Shown here: positions 1 through 10,479 of the stretch, one piece after another
Layout: the number at the start of each line of letters is the position of its first letter
How positions within the stretch are numbered: the stretch's first letter is position 1
Assembly (NCBI GenBank): GCA_949152475.1
Contig: OX424562.1
Span: 21,824,209-21,888,208 of the forward strand
Reading direction: 5' to 3'
DNA from: Terebella lapidaria
Taxonomy: Eukaryota > Annelida > Polychaeta > Terebellida > Terebellidae
DNA length: 64,000 bases
The notes under the pieces: generated by a model
Database searches by the model: none
The model's input: the letters and a program-made list of their open reading frames with translations, nothing else
Told to the model about the DNA's origin: nothing
Program-made: the position numbers and the translations under genes

Positions 1-271
1 TCTCCCCTGCTCAGCGCGCACTGTGAAGTCCCAGGTCTCGCCTGCTCAGCGTGCACTGTGAAGTTCCAGGTCTCCCCTGCTCAGCGCGCACTGTGAAGTC
101 CCAGGTCTCGCCTGCTCAGCGTGCACTGTGAAGTTCCAGGTCTCCCCTGCTCAGCGCGCACTGTGAAGTCTCAGGTCTCGCCTGCTCAGCACGCACTGTG
201 AGGTTCCAGGTCTACCCTGCTCAGCGCGAACTGAAGTTCCGGGTCTCGCCTGCTCAGCACACACTGTGACC
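1..271. repeat. 35-bp tandem repeat array, cut by the left window edge
   Basis: About 7.7 head-to-tail copies with a 35-bp period. Unit starts are visible at 1, 36, 71, 106, 141, 176, 211 and about 244. The core is CCTGCTCAGCGYGCACTGTG. Copies alternate between two variants, so the higher-order period is 70 bp. The last two copies are the most diverged. It lies upstream of the BEL/Pao frame; whether it belongs to the element's leader or to host DNA cannot be told, because the 5' LTR is not visible. Confidence 0.93.
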
Positions 272-605
272 AGCCTGCTTGTCACCTTTGATTCATTTGA
301 ATAACTGTCAATTTATCACTGTTGTTTGTATAATCTTTGCATGTGCTTGTAAATTCATGTGACTGTTCTATTGTGTTTTCAGATTTGTGCTATCATAGCT
401 ACATAATATATCATATAATTTGCATCTGAATCTATAGTATAATATGAATCTGGCAGGTTTGTCAGATATTTGAGAATTCCTGATACATGTGTCTGTAATA
501 CTGGTATTATCGATTTTACTGACAGTGTTGTTTTGAGGCTGGTATTTGTCGGAGTAATACTTGCTAGATTGGTTTATACTTACTATAAATTCATATACCA
601 CGCTG
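272..605. other. AT-rich stretch, no gene seen
   Basis: I see no coding signal, splice-site pair or repeat here. It is probably the leader of the BEL/Pao element or host DNA beside it. Confidence 0.5.
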
Positions 606-845
606 TGTCATGTGTGTTATATTTTGACAGGTGGTATTCATGATCTGTGTTTGACATGTGTGTCATATTTTGACAGGTGGTATTCATGATCTGTGTTTGA
701 CATGTGTGTCATATTTTGACAGGTGGTATTCATGATCTGTGTTTGACATGTGTGTCATATTTTGACAGGTGTGATTCATGATCTGTGTTTGACATGTGTG
801 TCATATTTTGAGGTGATATTCATAATTTGTGTTTGATTGGTGTGT
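606..845. repeat. 46-bp tandem repeat array
   Basis: The landmark GTGGTATTCATGATCTGTGT recurs at 631, 677 and 723, with variants at 769 and about 812. The period is exactly 46 bp for the first copies and 43 bp for the last. The unit also carries TGTGTCATATTTTGACAG. About five copies, decaying rightwards. Confidence 0.92.
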
Positions 846-1283
846 CACATTTTGCTGTTGATACACGTAAGTCGTGTGTACTTGTGTTACATTTCATGAT
901 TTATAACTGTGTTTTCACTTGTGTCGTATTTGGTATTGACGCTCATTATTTGTGTTTGCTATAAATGTGTTTGCTGCTGTTTGACCTATTTGTTACTAGT
1001 ATTTTGTGATTGATGCTGATAATTCAAGTTTGACTTACAATTTCATGCTCATAATTGTGTTGACTGGTGAAATTACTAGAATCATTGACATGTGTCTACC
1101 ATATATCATGAAGAGGTAAATCTTCTGGCTGATTTATCATTTGCGTCCATGGTTCAGAAACTGTCTGGAAGGTTTGGGTTTTGATTTCATATTGCTGTTG
1201 CATATTGTGGTGTTTGATTCGTTTGTTGCATGAGGGCCATTGAAGTTATTGGTTGTTTGAACAATATTATGTGAGAAAACGAT
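846..1283. other. Region upstream of the BEL/Pao reading frame
   Basis: TG-rich sequence with no gene. The 3' LTR sequence (7536-8030) was not found by eye here or further left, so the 5' LTR must lie outside the window. This stretch is most simply the leader between 5' LTR and gag. Confidence 0.4.
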
Positions 1284-4200
1284 ATGTCTCATCGTAGTGT
1301 AACCAATATCCCTGACATGTTGCCCAAGTTGGCGGCTCCTGCACAGGCCCAAGCTCGAAGTATGCCAGATCTAGCAGTAAATTCACAGATCCTGGACGAG
1401 CACATTGGGAAGCGACTGCGCAAGCCTACAGCAAGGGGAGCAGACTGGGAAAGGGAAAGATTGAGCCAGCACGTCCGCTCAGCAGCCTCATCATGGCGCA
1501 GGAAGGCCACACAGATACAAGTCACATTGACAGAATGCAGAGACAGCAAACTCTTGAAAACAGCCAGAGATGAATTGGAAGAAAGAATGGACAATGTGTA
1601 CATACAAATGGAACGCTATGATGAAAAGCATGAGAGTGATGATCTGCAAGACATCGTTAACAAGATTGAAGCGGATCATTATGAACTCCACAGAGATCTA
1701 TGTGAGCAAATCAGAGCTCTTGATGAAGATTCCACGACAGACATCAGCGTTCGAAGCTCCCACAAATCGTCACGTAGTGGGAAGTCTCGGGCAACTCACA
1801 GAAGTGAGGCGTCTTCCCACAGGAGCATTGTTTCTTCCGAAAAGGCAAAACTCATGGTAGAATCTGAAACCTTGAAGATAAAGTTGAAACACCTCGAAGA
1901 AGAGGAGCGCAAGCAACAGGAACTAGCCAAGATAAAATCTGAGCTCGGAAAAATTCGCCTGAAGAAGAAGATAGAGATAGCTGAGCTTACAAAGGCATCA
2001 CTTGGGACTGTTGATGAAGAAGTTCCAGTTATGTCTACGGACCATCAACTCAAGATGAACTCTCTGAGTGAGCCAAAAACAGGCACAAAGAAAGTAGAAG
2101 ATACTCAGCGGATGTCAAGCCTGGAGACTCTGACCGAGCAGTTGATGTTGGGCCGCTTGCCTACACCAGAACCAGGCGTCTTCTCAGGTGATCCGCTTAT
2201 GTATCCAAGTTGGATCAATGCATTCGAAACCCTGATTGAAAGTAGAGGGATTCCAAAGTCTGAAAAACTATACTACCTGAAGAAATATCTGGCTGGACCA
2301 GCTAAAGAAGCGATAGAAGGGCATTTTCTGATTGCAACAGATGGTGCCTACGACGAGGCCAAGAAATTACTACATGAGCGATATGGCAACGCATTCATGA
2401 TTGCAGACAGCTTCAGGGATAAACTTGATATGTGGCCGCGTATCATGAACAATGATGGCCCTGGTCTGAGGAAGCTAGCTGACTTCTGTAAGCAGTGCGT
2501 GATAGGAATGAAAAGCATCTCGTCACTGAATGTGCTGGACGATGAGCGTGAGAATCGGAAACTGTTGAGCAAGCTTCCAGCGTGGCTTGTCACCCGATGG
2601 TCGAGAAAGGTTGCCGACTACAAGAAAGCGCACAAGAAGTTTCCAGCATTCAAGGGTTTTCAAGAGTTCCTCCAGGAAGAGGCTGATATCATGTGTGACC
2701 CCATGACCTCTTTCCATGCCACATCAACAAGGGAAACATTGCAAGATCAGTCAAGTGGGAGTAAAAGTAAGCCAAATAGGAGACGAGGAAGATCTCTTAA
2801 CACCAAGGCAAAGGCACAGAAGGCTCCTGCCGCTGACAACAAGAAAGATAAGCCAGTAATAGAAACTGCTGCTAAGAAGAGCAGCAAGGAACCAAAGACA
2901 ACTGACAACAAGAGATCAGATGTGGCGAACTGCGTGTTGTGTGGAGTCAACACACACGACTTGGATTCATGCTTCAAGTTCAATGACAAGCCTCTGGACG
3001 AACGAGTGGAGTTCATCAGAAGCAAGGAACTCTGCTTTGGTTGTTTCACATTGGGTCACCGATCAAGATGGTGCAAGCAAAGGAAGGTTTGCAAGATATG
3101 TGACCGGAGACATCCTACATCAATCCATGACCCAGCGAGGGTAAAACCGTCAACTTCAATGAATATGACGTCGGCAAAGAAGACATGCCAGACGTCTACG
3201 ATGGTCGTTCCCGTTTGGATCAGTCCAGTGGATCAACCTGATCGTGAGTGTTTGACTTATGCACTCCTTGACACACAGTCTGATACGTCATTCATCATAA
3301 AGGCCCTGGCCGACAGACTTGATGTCCGTGGAGTTGACACTTGTCTGAAGCTTTTGACGATGTCATCGACACAGGTGATCGACACAAAGAAGTACAAGGG
3401 ACTTTGTGCAAGAGGGTACAGAAGCTCAGAGAGAATAAGTCTCCCAGAATTGTACTCTAGAGATGCCATCCCTGCTTGTCGCCGCCACATTCCCACGCCA
3501 ACTACAGCCGAAACATGGACACACTTGAAGCCAGTCGCTAATGAGTTGTTGCCACTACAGGAATGCGATGTAGGCCTGCTGATTGGTTACGACTGTTCGA
3601 GAGCCTTGCTACCGAGAGAAGTTATTGCCTGTGATGGAGACGAACCCTATGCTGTGAAGACTGACCTAGGATGGTGCATTGTAGGTAACACCCACACTTC
3701 ACAGCTGGAACAAACAGATGACATTGGAGTAAGTCACCGTGTCGCTGCCTTTGAAGTACCACAGGAGCTGAGCTCTGGTTCACCGTGTGATCAACTGGTG
3801 ATCTCCTTGCAAAGTTCAACCAAGGAAGTTATTGATCCCAAGCAAGTCACAAGGATGATGGAACTGGAGTTCTGTGAAAGCATGTCAAGCCAAGACATGA
3901 CTGAGGTGTCACAAGAGGACAAACACTTCTTGCAGCAATTGGAGACCGGCACTCGGCAAACAGAATCTGGACAGTATGAAGTTCCAATTCCACTGAGGGA
4001 TCCCAGCAGGCTGTTACCAGACAATCTCTTTCAAGCAAAAAGAAGATTAGAGCAGCTAAAGTCTAGATTGAAGAAGAACCCCAAGCTCCACAAGCTCTAC
4101 TTCGATTACATGTCTCAGCTGGTGGAGAACGGTTACGCTGAAGTGGCAGAACCTGGGTCGGAGGTGTTCGGTAAGACCTGGTACATACCTCACCATGGTG

Positions 4201-7200
4201 TTGTCCATCCCAACAAGCCATCAAAGCTGCGAGTCGTCTTCGATTGCAGTGCCCGGACAGAAGGTGTCGCCCTGAACGACAACTTGCTGAGAGGACCAGA
4301 CATGACAAACTCACTAGTTGGAGTTCTCCTGAGATTCCGAAAGGAATTGGTGGCAGTCACCTGTGATGTCAAAGCCATGTTCCACCAATTCCTGGTTCCA
4401 CCTGAACAGCGGAACTATTTCAGGTACCTCTGGTGGAAGTCAGAAGATGTTGGCGAAGAGCCGAGGGCCTACCGTATGACAAGACACCTTTTCGGGGCCA
4501 CATCATCACCTGGTTGCGCTCAGTATGCACTGAAACAGATAGCATCCGACTTCGAGGAAGCATGTGGAAAACCCGCAGCCAACTTCATCAGGAGGCAATT
4601 TTACGTGGATGATGGTTTGGTGTCCGTAGCTACAACAAGTGAAGCTGTGAGCCTCATTCAAGACACTACAGCCATGTGCGCCAAGGGAGGTTTGCATCTC
4701 CACAAGTTCAATTCAAACAAGGAGGCTGTCCTCGAGAAGATTCGACCTGAAGACAGAGCGATTGAAGTTGGGGAACTGGAACTGGGACATACAGATTTAC
4801 CACCAGCTCGAGCATTAGGCATTCTCTGGACTATTGAGAACGACAGCTTCACATTTCGTGTGACAATGCAAGACAAGCCCCTCACAAAGCGTGGTATCAT
4901 GTCTACTGTGAGTTCCATCTATGACCCTCTAGGTTTCGTGGCACCAGTAGTCCTCCGAGGCCGTCAAATTCTTCAGAAGGTTTGCAAGGAAGGAGGCGAT
5001 TGGGATGAACCTGTAAGCAACGAAGTTAGAAGCTCATGGGAGCGATGGAGACTCGACCTCTTGATGCTGCATAAAACCCAAATACAGCGCTGCTACAAGC
5101 CAAACGATTTTGGGGAAGTGAAGAGTCTGGAGTTACACCACTTCTCGGATGCTTCTGAGGTCGGGTATGGGCAGTGTACCTACCTCAGAATTGTGAATGC
5201 AGCCGGAGAGGTGCATTGTTCCCTGGTGATCGGCAAGAGCAGGGTGACTCCGACTAAAGTTACTACCATCCCGCGACTTGAGCTAGCAGCGGCAGTGCTG
5301 TCAGTGAAAATCAGTGCTTTCCTTAGAAGAGAACTGGACTATGGATCGATTCCAGAAATATTTTGGACGGATAGCCGGGTCGTACTGGGCTACATAAATA
5401 ATGAAGCTAAAAGATTCCAAGTGTACGTTGCAAACAGGGTACAACAGATCCGAAACCATACTGATCCCAGTCAGTGGAGACATGTTGCGGGAGTGAACAA
5501 TCCTGCAGATGAGGCCTCTCGAGGAGTCAAAGCGACAGACTTCATTTGCAAATCCAGGTGGTTGACTGGACCTGAGTTTCTTTGGCAATCCTCTGTCAAG
5601 GCGACAGTTGACAGCCACTATGAAGTAACACCTGATGATCCAGAAGTACGAAGAGTCCATGCAACAGCAGCGGATGAGATATTCTCGGAACGATTGAGAC
5701 ATTCGTCGTGGTCCAAGGCACTGAGAATAATCGCCATCTGTCTGAGGTTCAAGAACATTTTGCAGGACCGAATATCTGCCAAGGCATCCGTAACAAGGGA
5801 ACTACCAGTAGCTGGCCTAAGATTCAATGTTGAGGATTTGGAGGAAGCAGAGAAAAGCTTGATTCAGCTGAGCCAAAGAGAGCACTATGGGCAGGAAATA
5901 GAGCTTCTGGAAGGCCTAAACAGGGACAATCCAACAACCAGAGCAGCTGTAAAGAAGAGAAACAGCATGCTCAAGACAGAAAGCAAGCTAACAAGATTAG
6001 ATCCGTTCCTGGATGACAAGGGACTGTTGCGTGTGGGAGGTCGTCTCGGGCAAAGTTCGTTCTCCGAGAAGATAAGGTGTCCTGTGATTGTTCCTCAGAA
6101 ACACTGGATAGCAGTCCTGCTTGTGAGATACTGCCATGAAAAGGTTCATCACCAGGGAAGAGGAATCACCATGAATGAGCTGCGAAGTCGAGGCTACTGG
6201 ATCATTGGTTGCAGTTCTGTTGTTCGCCATGTGATCAGCCGCTGTGTCCTGTGCAGACGGTTTCGAGGAAGTGTCCAGGAACAGAAGATGGCTGAACTAC
6301 CGAATGATCGTGTACAAGAAGCTCCGCCATTCACCTTCAGCGCAGTGGACATATTCGGGCCCTTCATCACAAAGGATGGGAGGAAGACACAGAAGCGTTA
6401 TGGAGCCCTTTTCACATGCATGATGTCACGTGCGGTTCATCTAGAGATGGTGGATTCCATGACAACAGACTCGTTCATCAATTGCCTCAGGAGATTTATA
6501 GCTGTTCGAGGACCTGTACGACAACTGAGGTCCGACCAGGGTTCAAATTTCGTAGGAGCCAAGAATGAACTGGAGCGATGTCTGGATGAGATGGACAAAG
6601 ACGCTGTCCATGAGTTCCTACTCGACAACCGTTGTGACTTCATCTTCAATGTTCCAGGTGCGAGTCACCAAGGAGGAGTCTGGGAGCGCCAAATTAGGAC
6701 GGTTAGAAGCGCCATGACAGCAACACTGGAACAGTCATCCGGTCAGCTCACAGATGAAAGTCTTAGAACGCTTCTCAGCGAAGCCATGGCGATAGTGAAC
6801 TGCAGACCTCTAACCACCGAGCACCTAAGCGATGGGTCAACAGAACCATTGACGCCAAACCACATCCTTACCATGAAAAGCAATGTGGTATTGCCTCCAC
6901 CAGGCAACTTTGTGAAGGAGGATGTCTACCTCAGAAAACAGTGGAGGCGAACCCAGTACTTCGCAAATCAGTTTTGGTTTCGCTGGAAGAGGGAGTACCT
7001 CCAACAGACGCAAAGCCGACAAAAGTGGCATAAGGTGCGTCGGGATTTGCACGTGGGCGATGTTGTCATCGTTAAGGATGAGAATGTTCCACGAGGTTCC
7101 TGGAAGATGGGCAAGGTGGCCGAAGTATACACGGAAGCAGATGGCCATGTTCGGAAGGTCCGACTTCAAATGTCACAGAGGAATTTGGACAGGAAGGGGA

Positions 7201-7280
7201 GACGCCTGCAAGAGGTCACCTACCTCGAGCGACCTGTACAGAAGCTGGTCTTGCTGCAGGAAGCCCCAGAAGACGAGTGA
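1284..7280 (+). CDS. BEL/Pao gag-pol polyprotein, 1998 aa
   Basis: This is the single polyprotein of the retroelement. A Lys/Glu-rich coiled-coil gag region covers about residues 60-260, followed by a DUF1759-type capsid segment from about 300. Cys/His knuckles lie near 550-620 (CVLCGVNTHDLDSC, CFGCFTLGHRSRWC). The aspartic protease motif LLDTQSDTSFI is near 660, the reverse transcriptase FYVDDG box near 1106, and RNase H acidic motifs near 1285 and 1360. The integrase HHCC zinc site is near 1617-1655 and the D,D,E core near 1688, 1750 and 1800 (SAVDIFGPF, LRSDQGSNF, HQGGVWER). The C-terminal 100 residues match the DUF5641 tail. The start is the first in-frame ATG. The frame is open throughout. 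Confidence 0.95.
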   Translation: MSHRSVTNIPDMLPKLAAPAQAQARSMPDLAVNSQILDEHIGKRLRKPTARGADWERERLSQHVRSAASSWRRKATQIQVTLTECRDSKLLKTARDELEERMDNVYIQMERYDEKHESDDLQDIVNKIEADHYELHRDLCEQIRALDEDSTTDISVRSSHKSSRSGKSRATHRSEASSHRSIVSSEKAKLMVESETLKIKLKHLEEEERKQQELAKIKSELGKIRLKKKIEIAELTKASLGTVDEEVPVMSTDHQLKMNSLSEPKTGTKKVEDTQRMSSLETLTEQLMLGRLPTPEPGVFSGDPLMYPSWINAFETLIESRGIPKSEKLYYLKKYLAGPAKEAIEGHFLIATDGAYDEAKKLLHERYGNAFMIADSFRDKLDMWPRIMNNDGPGLRKLADFCKQCVIGMKSISSLNVLDDERENRKLLSKLPAWLVTRWSRKVADYKKAHKKFPAFKGFQEFLQEEADIMCDPMTSFHATSTRETLQDQSSGSKSKPNRRRGRSLNTKAKAQKAPAADNKKDKPVIETAAKKSSKEPKTTDNKRSDVANCVLCGVNTHDLDSCFKFNDKPLDERVEFIRSKELCFGCFTLGHRSRWCKQRKVCKICDRRHPTSIHDPARVKPSTSMNMTSAKKTCQTSTMVVPVWISPVDQPDRECLTYALLDTQSDTSFIIKALADRLDVRGVDTCLKLLTMSSTQVIDTKKYKGLCARGYRSSERISLPELYSRDAIPACRRHIPTPTTAETWTHLKPVANELLPLQECDVGLLIGYDCSRALLPREVIACDGDEPYAVKTDLGWCIVGNTHTSQLEQTDDIGVSHRVAAFEVPQELSSGSPCDQLVISLQSSTKEVIDPKQVTRMMELEFCESMSSQDMTEVSQEDKHFLQQLETGTRQTESGQYEVPIPLRDPSRLLPDNLFQAKRRLEQLKSRLKKNPKLHKLYFDYMSQLVENGYAEVAEPGSEVFGKTWYIPHHGVVHPNKPSKLRVVFDCSARTEGVALNDNLLRGPDMTNSLVGVLLRFRKELVAVTCDVKAMFHQFLVPPEQRNYFRYLWWKSEDVGEEPRAYRMTRHLFGATSSPGCAQYALKQIASDFEEACGKPAANFIRRQFYVDDGLVSVATTSEAVSLIQDTTAMCAKGGLHLHKFNSNKEAVLEKIRPEDRAIEVGELELGHTDLPPARALGILWTIENDSFTFRVTMQDKPLTKRGIMSTVSSIYDPLGFVAPVVLRGRQILQKVCKEGGDWDEPVSNEVRSSWERWRLDLLMLHKTQIQRCYKPNDFGEVKSLELHHFSDASEVGYGQCTYLRIVNAAGEVHCSLVIGKSRVTPTKVTTIPRLELAAAVLSVKISAFLRRELDYGSIPEIFWTDSRVVLGYINNEAKRFQVYVANRVQQIRNHTDPSQWRHVAGVNNPADEASRGVKATDFICKSRWLTGPEFLWQSSVKATVDSHYEVTPDDPEVRRVHATAADEIFSERLRHSSWSKALRIIAICLRFKNILQDRISAKASVTRELPVAGLRFNVEDLEEAEKSLIQLSQREHYGQEIELLEGLNRDNPTTRAAVKKRNSMLKTESKLTRLDPFLDDKGLLRVGGRLGQSSFSEKIRCPVIVPQKHWIAVLLVRYCHEKVHHQGRGITMNELRSRGYWIIGCSSVVRHVISRCVLCRRFRGSVQEQKMAELPNDRVQEAPPFTFSAVDIFGPFITKDGRKTQKRYGALFTCMMSRAVHLEMVDSMTTDSFINCLRRFIAVRGPVRQLRSDQGSNFVGAKNELERCLDEMDKDAVHEFLLDNRCDFIFNVPGASHQGGVWERQIRTVRSAMTATLEQSSGQLTDESLRTLLSEAMAIVNCRPLTTEHLSDGSTEPLTPNHILTMKSNVVLPPPGNFVKEDVYLRKQWRRTQYFANQFWFRWKREYLQQTQSRQKWHKVRRDLHVGDVVIVKDENVPRGSWKMGKVAEVYTEADGHVRKVRLQMSQRNLDRKGRRLQEVTYLERPVQKLVLLQEAPEDE

Positions 7281-7535
7281 AAGACCGAGATTCCCCGTCA
7301 AGGAGCCATCCGACTTGTCCCCTTAGTTGTTACTTTGTGTTTTTGAGACATATCGTGTTCATATCGTGTTCATATTGTGTTCATATCGTGTTTACCGTAT
7401 ATTACTTTGTGTTATGCATTGCAGACATTTTGTGTTGTAGAAAAGGGTTATATACAAGGTGTTTATTGTAAATGCAAGTCATTTGATCAGTAGTGTATTA
7501 GATTGTTAGAAATTTCCTTGAAATTTGGGGAGCCA
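7281..7535 (+). other. BEL/Pao 3' non-coding stretch with polypurine tract
   Basis: It lies between the polyprotein stop and the LTR. It contains four copies of a TTCATATCGTG-like 12-mer near 7355-7392. The purine run around 7525-7535 (TTTGGGGAGCCA) abuts the TG that starts the LTR, as expected for a plus-strand primer. Confidence 0.7.
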
Positions 7536-8030
7536 TGTTATGGCCAGTGGCGGGAAAATTGAGTTAGCTGCTGTCAGCTGCTGCCACCTGGCGTGTTGTG
7601 TTGACAAAGCCGCCTATCGAGTATTGTTGGTACTACAAATAGAAATGGCGGGATGCGCCATGTAAAACATTAGAGAATTTAGACGTTCGATAAATTGTTA
7701 TTCTTGTATAGTTTATGTCCCATTACAGTGGCTACAGAGGTAAGGTGAAATGTTTATATGTAATGCAAGCATTGACAGATAGTTTACGTATCATTAACAA
7801 CATTATTTTAGTTTCGTGAGCGATATTCGGTGAATTGTGAATCGTCTCAAGAGTATGCGTCGATATCGCGGTTGCATTTGTTTGGCAATCGTTCGTGTGA
7901 TGTAAAGGCTAAATATTTCGTTTGTATTTTGCAGTTTCACGGAGCAATGAGTTACCGATGTGTCGAGATAGGCAATAAACTAGTGAAGAAGAAATTTGTT
8001 GTTGTCTAACAAGTAACGGAATCCGCTACA
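7536..8030 (+). repeat. 3' LTR of the BEL/Pao element
   Basis: About 495 bp, beginning TGTTATGGCC directly after the purine tract and ending CCGCTACA, giving the canonical TG...CA ends. A poly-A signal AATAAA lies at 7974-7979, which would place R/U5 at the right end. The partner LTR is not in the window, so the right boundary is inferred from the CA end and from host-like sequence that follows. Confidence 0.75.
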
Positions 8031-8372
8031 GTATCGTCCAGAATTAGCATACAATGTGGATGCTCAGTTTCTGAGACGTTTTGTTGAATGGTTTCAAGTG
8101 TTTCCGCAACGTTCTGATGCATCACGAGTTGATAAGACATTAGTTTATACATAAATGGAAAAATTCTCAGGTGTTTCAGACGCATTTTATTGAGAACTTC
8201 GAGTTGTTGCTGAGATGTTCAGATTTAGATAGAACATTATAAAGGTCGGGTTTTGCAGACACGTTTTGTTTAAAACTTCGAGGTGTTGCGGTAACAAAGT
8301 TCATTTGAATACTACTTGTTTCTAAGACGAATAAATGTAAGTGTTACTTACACACTTTTTGAATACCCCCAG
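8031..8372. other. Intron-like stretch before the FReD exons
   Basis: No exon could be recognised. It ends in a polypyrimidine tract and an AG (8371-8372) that serves as the acceptor of the first visible FReD exon. The missing N-terminal FReD exons should lie left of the retroelement or outside the window. Confidence 0.5.
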
Positions 8373-9838
8373 GTGCTGCTGAGACGCTTTGATGGTTCTG
8401 TTGCCTTCGAAAACATGCTGTGGAACGATTTCAAGAACGGATTTGGAAACCTCAATGCGGAGTTTTACTTGGGTAAGATATTTGTCCTATCGAATGCCCC
8501 ATTTAAAATGACGTCTACTAATCACAACGAATGCTGAAATGATGCCAACCTATTCCACGAAATTCACAAAAGTCGCATCGTTTTATTTCTATCTACAGGT
8601 AATGACAAGATGTATTATTTGACTAACAACGGCAGTAACTACATGGTTCGGTTTGAGATGCGTGCCTTTACCGGGGAGTGCAGGTACGCGCAGTACACGA
8701 CGTTCAAAGTTGGGCCGGAGACTGACGCGTACAGACTCAGCATCGGCGGCTACAGCGGAGATGCGGGTAAGTCTGGTGGAGGATCGCTTGAGACCATATA
8801 CCGGAGCAGAAACTGATTAGAGTTTAGTGCAGCTGTGAAGTTGGTAACGATGTTAGGCATTATTAATTGTCAAATGCCAACAAATATCTAGAAAATGTTG
8901 ATTTCGCTCATTTCGTTTCCTGTTGTTCCAATAACGTATTGGTTCAATGTTTTAATAACTTATCGGCATGGCATGGTGTTGTGTCTACCGTCTGTCCTAC
9001 TACCGTGGTTTTGGTCTTTTAAAGTTTCTGCCTTTAAAGTTCAAGGTCAAATGTTTCTGAAAACAGATTATCAAAACCAAACGATCTAAAATAATTCAAG
9101 ATGGAGATAATTTTTGATTTCTGATTTTCACCTTTTCCCAAGATGCATTTTTTTCTCTTTTGAAGTACCACCAATACAACTAAATTTCGATGATGAAAAT
9201 AATATCAAATACATGCACTACGTTTGGGATAGAAACAAAGCCCAACAATATAGTTTATCCAAAGACACGCTGGTGTCATCATCAAGGGCAGACTAAACCT
9301 GTTCCACGTGTTGGATTCACCATTCGATGATCTTGACAGCTCTTTGTGGCTCAACATTGTGTTTTTCTATGGTAACCTCTCTCTCTGTGAGTATGGTAAT
9401 TTCTGATTAAGTGATGCTGATTTGATGTGAAAATTATCAGTTTACATATTGAAAGAAATATTTATCAGTATGTCTAATGTTGCTTGAAAATTCAATTGCT
9501 GGTTAACAAACCCATTCAGATGGGTGCATTAGTATCTACTACTTGTTTGTTGCACGGCTGCTGTTCTTCCAGGTGACGCTATGACGGACCCGGGTGTTGG
9601 TATGTCTGTTGACGGCAGTCAGTTCTCCACACTGGATGTGGACAACGACAACAGTCTTCTGGGCCACTGCGTTAACTCGTTCGCCGGAGGATGGTGGGCC
9701 AATGACTGTTATTTGGCCAAGCTGACTGGCGTCTACGGGGAGTCGGTCGCCTACGGGCAGAATATTCTCTGGGAGACTTGGCTCGACCTCTACACCGGTC
9801 CCAAATACGTGGACATGCGCATCAGACTCACAACTTAA
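8373..9838 (+). CDS. Fibrinogen-related domain (FReD) protein, last three exons (5' partial)
   Basis: Exons 8373-8472, 8599-8766 and 9573-9838, all with AG acceptors and GT donors and matching phase (each junction rebuilds a Gly codon). The encoded 178 residues match the core of a fibrinogen C-terminal domain. In order: VLLRRFDGSVAFENMLWNDF with NGFGNLNAEFYLG; then YRLSIGGYSGDAG; then a calcium-loop motif DVDNDNS and the disulfide pair in CVNSFAGGWWANDC. The stop is at 9836-9838. Such domains form secreted lectins (ficolin, tenascin, angiopoietin-like) that bind carbohydrate or acetyl groups, often in innate immunity. The first part of the domain (the GGGWT segment) and any signal peptide are missing here, so the exact subfamily is unknown. 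The BEL/Pao element lies just upstream, possibly in an intron of this gene. Confidence 0.9.
9150..9300 (+). repeat. R2 interspersed repeat, copy in the FReD intron
   Basis: R2 is a recurring unit of about 160-220 bp recognised by ACCACCAATACAAC, then AAACAAAGCCC, TTTATCCAAAGACAC and CTGGTGTCATC. Other copies are near 23640, 23990, 26270, 40500 and (reverse) 49075. This copy lies wholly inside the second intron seen. Confidence 0.75.
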
Positions 9839-10234
9839 AATATCCTTGTTAGAAATTTGCCCCCCCCCCCCCTAACTGGAGCCATGTGTATCAGTGAACG
9901 CACAATGTAAATGATATTTTTATATGATGTATTGTATGGGTAATTATGAAAGTTTTAATCCTGTTGGTAATGATATTCAAGCCGTGCAATTTTTGCCATG
10001 GGTTGTTCGCCTATTTCATTATTTTTGATCCCTTGATCAAATGACACTCCATGTGACTTTCGACAAATGTTTTCATCAGAACATCAGGATATTTGACGTT
10101 CATATAAAATGAATATGTGGAACATTTTGCCAACGTTTATTTCGGTTCAATGTTGAATATATATCTTGCACCTAAATCACGATGAATAATTTTGAGAATC
10201 GCTAGGAATGGCAAAAATCATTTCATACGTGTGC

Positions 10235-10240
10235 AATAAA
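10235..10240 (+). promoter_or_regulatory. Poly-A signal of the FReD gene
   Basis: AATAAA about 400 bp after the FReD stop, in GTGCAATAAAGTTTT. The 9839-10234 stretch is the likely 3' UTR. It contains a run of about 14 C near 9860 and nothing else recognisable. Confidence 0.6.
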
Positions 10241-10479
10241 GTTTTACACATACAGACTTCTGGGAATTTTTTTTATTCTGTTGAAATTATTTTCTATTAT
10301 ATAAGATTTCCCTAATTTATTGTGGAAATGATACGTCCTGTGGTAACAACGCACTTAGATACTGCAGTACGAAATATATACTTCCAAAGGAACGTTATAG
10401 GATTACACATTATGTTATTAATATAATAAGCTTTATATGCCAACTTTCTGCCCGGCTACGATAAACTTATGAGCCGCAT

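Larger units (their letters stand above)
1284..8030 (+). mobile_element. BEL/Pao LTR retrotransposon (5' LTR off-window)
   Basis: The visible parts are one long gag-pol frame (1284-7280), a short 3' non-coding stretch, a purine-rich tract just before 7536, and a 3' LTR at 7536-8030. The domain order gag, zinc knuckles, aspartic protease, reverse transcriptase, RNase H, integrase and C-terminal DUF5641-like tail is diagnostic of BEL/Pao rather than Ty3 or Copia. It looks whole over the part seen, with no breaks, so it should be young. Age cannot be set from LTR divergence with only one LTR visible. It sits just upstream of the visible FReD exons and so may lie in an intron or flank of that gene. 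Confidence 0.93.

Noticed and set aside
1-271. Possible CRISPR array
   Set aside because: Copies are directly adjacent with no unique spacers, and the sequence is clearly animal.
272-1283. 5' LTR of the BEL/Pao element
   Set aside because: No stretch here resembles the 3' LTR at 7536-8030 by eye.
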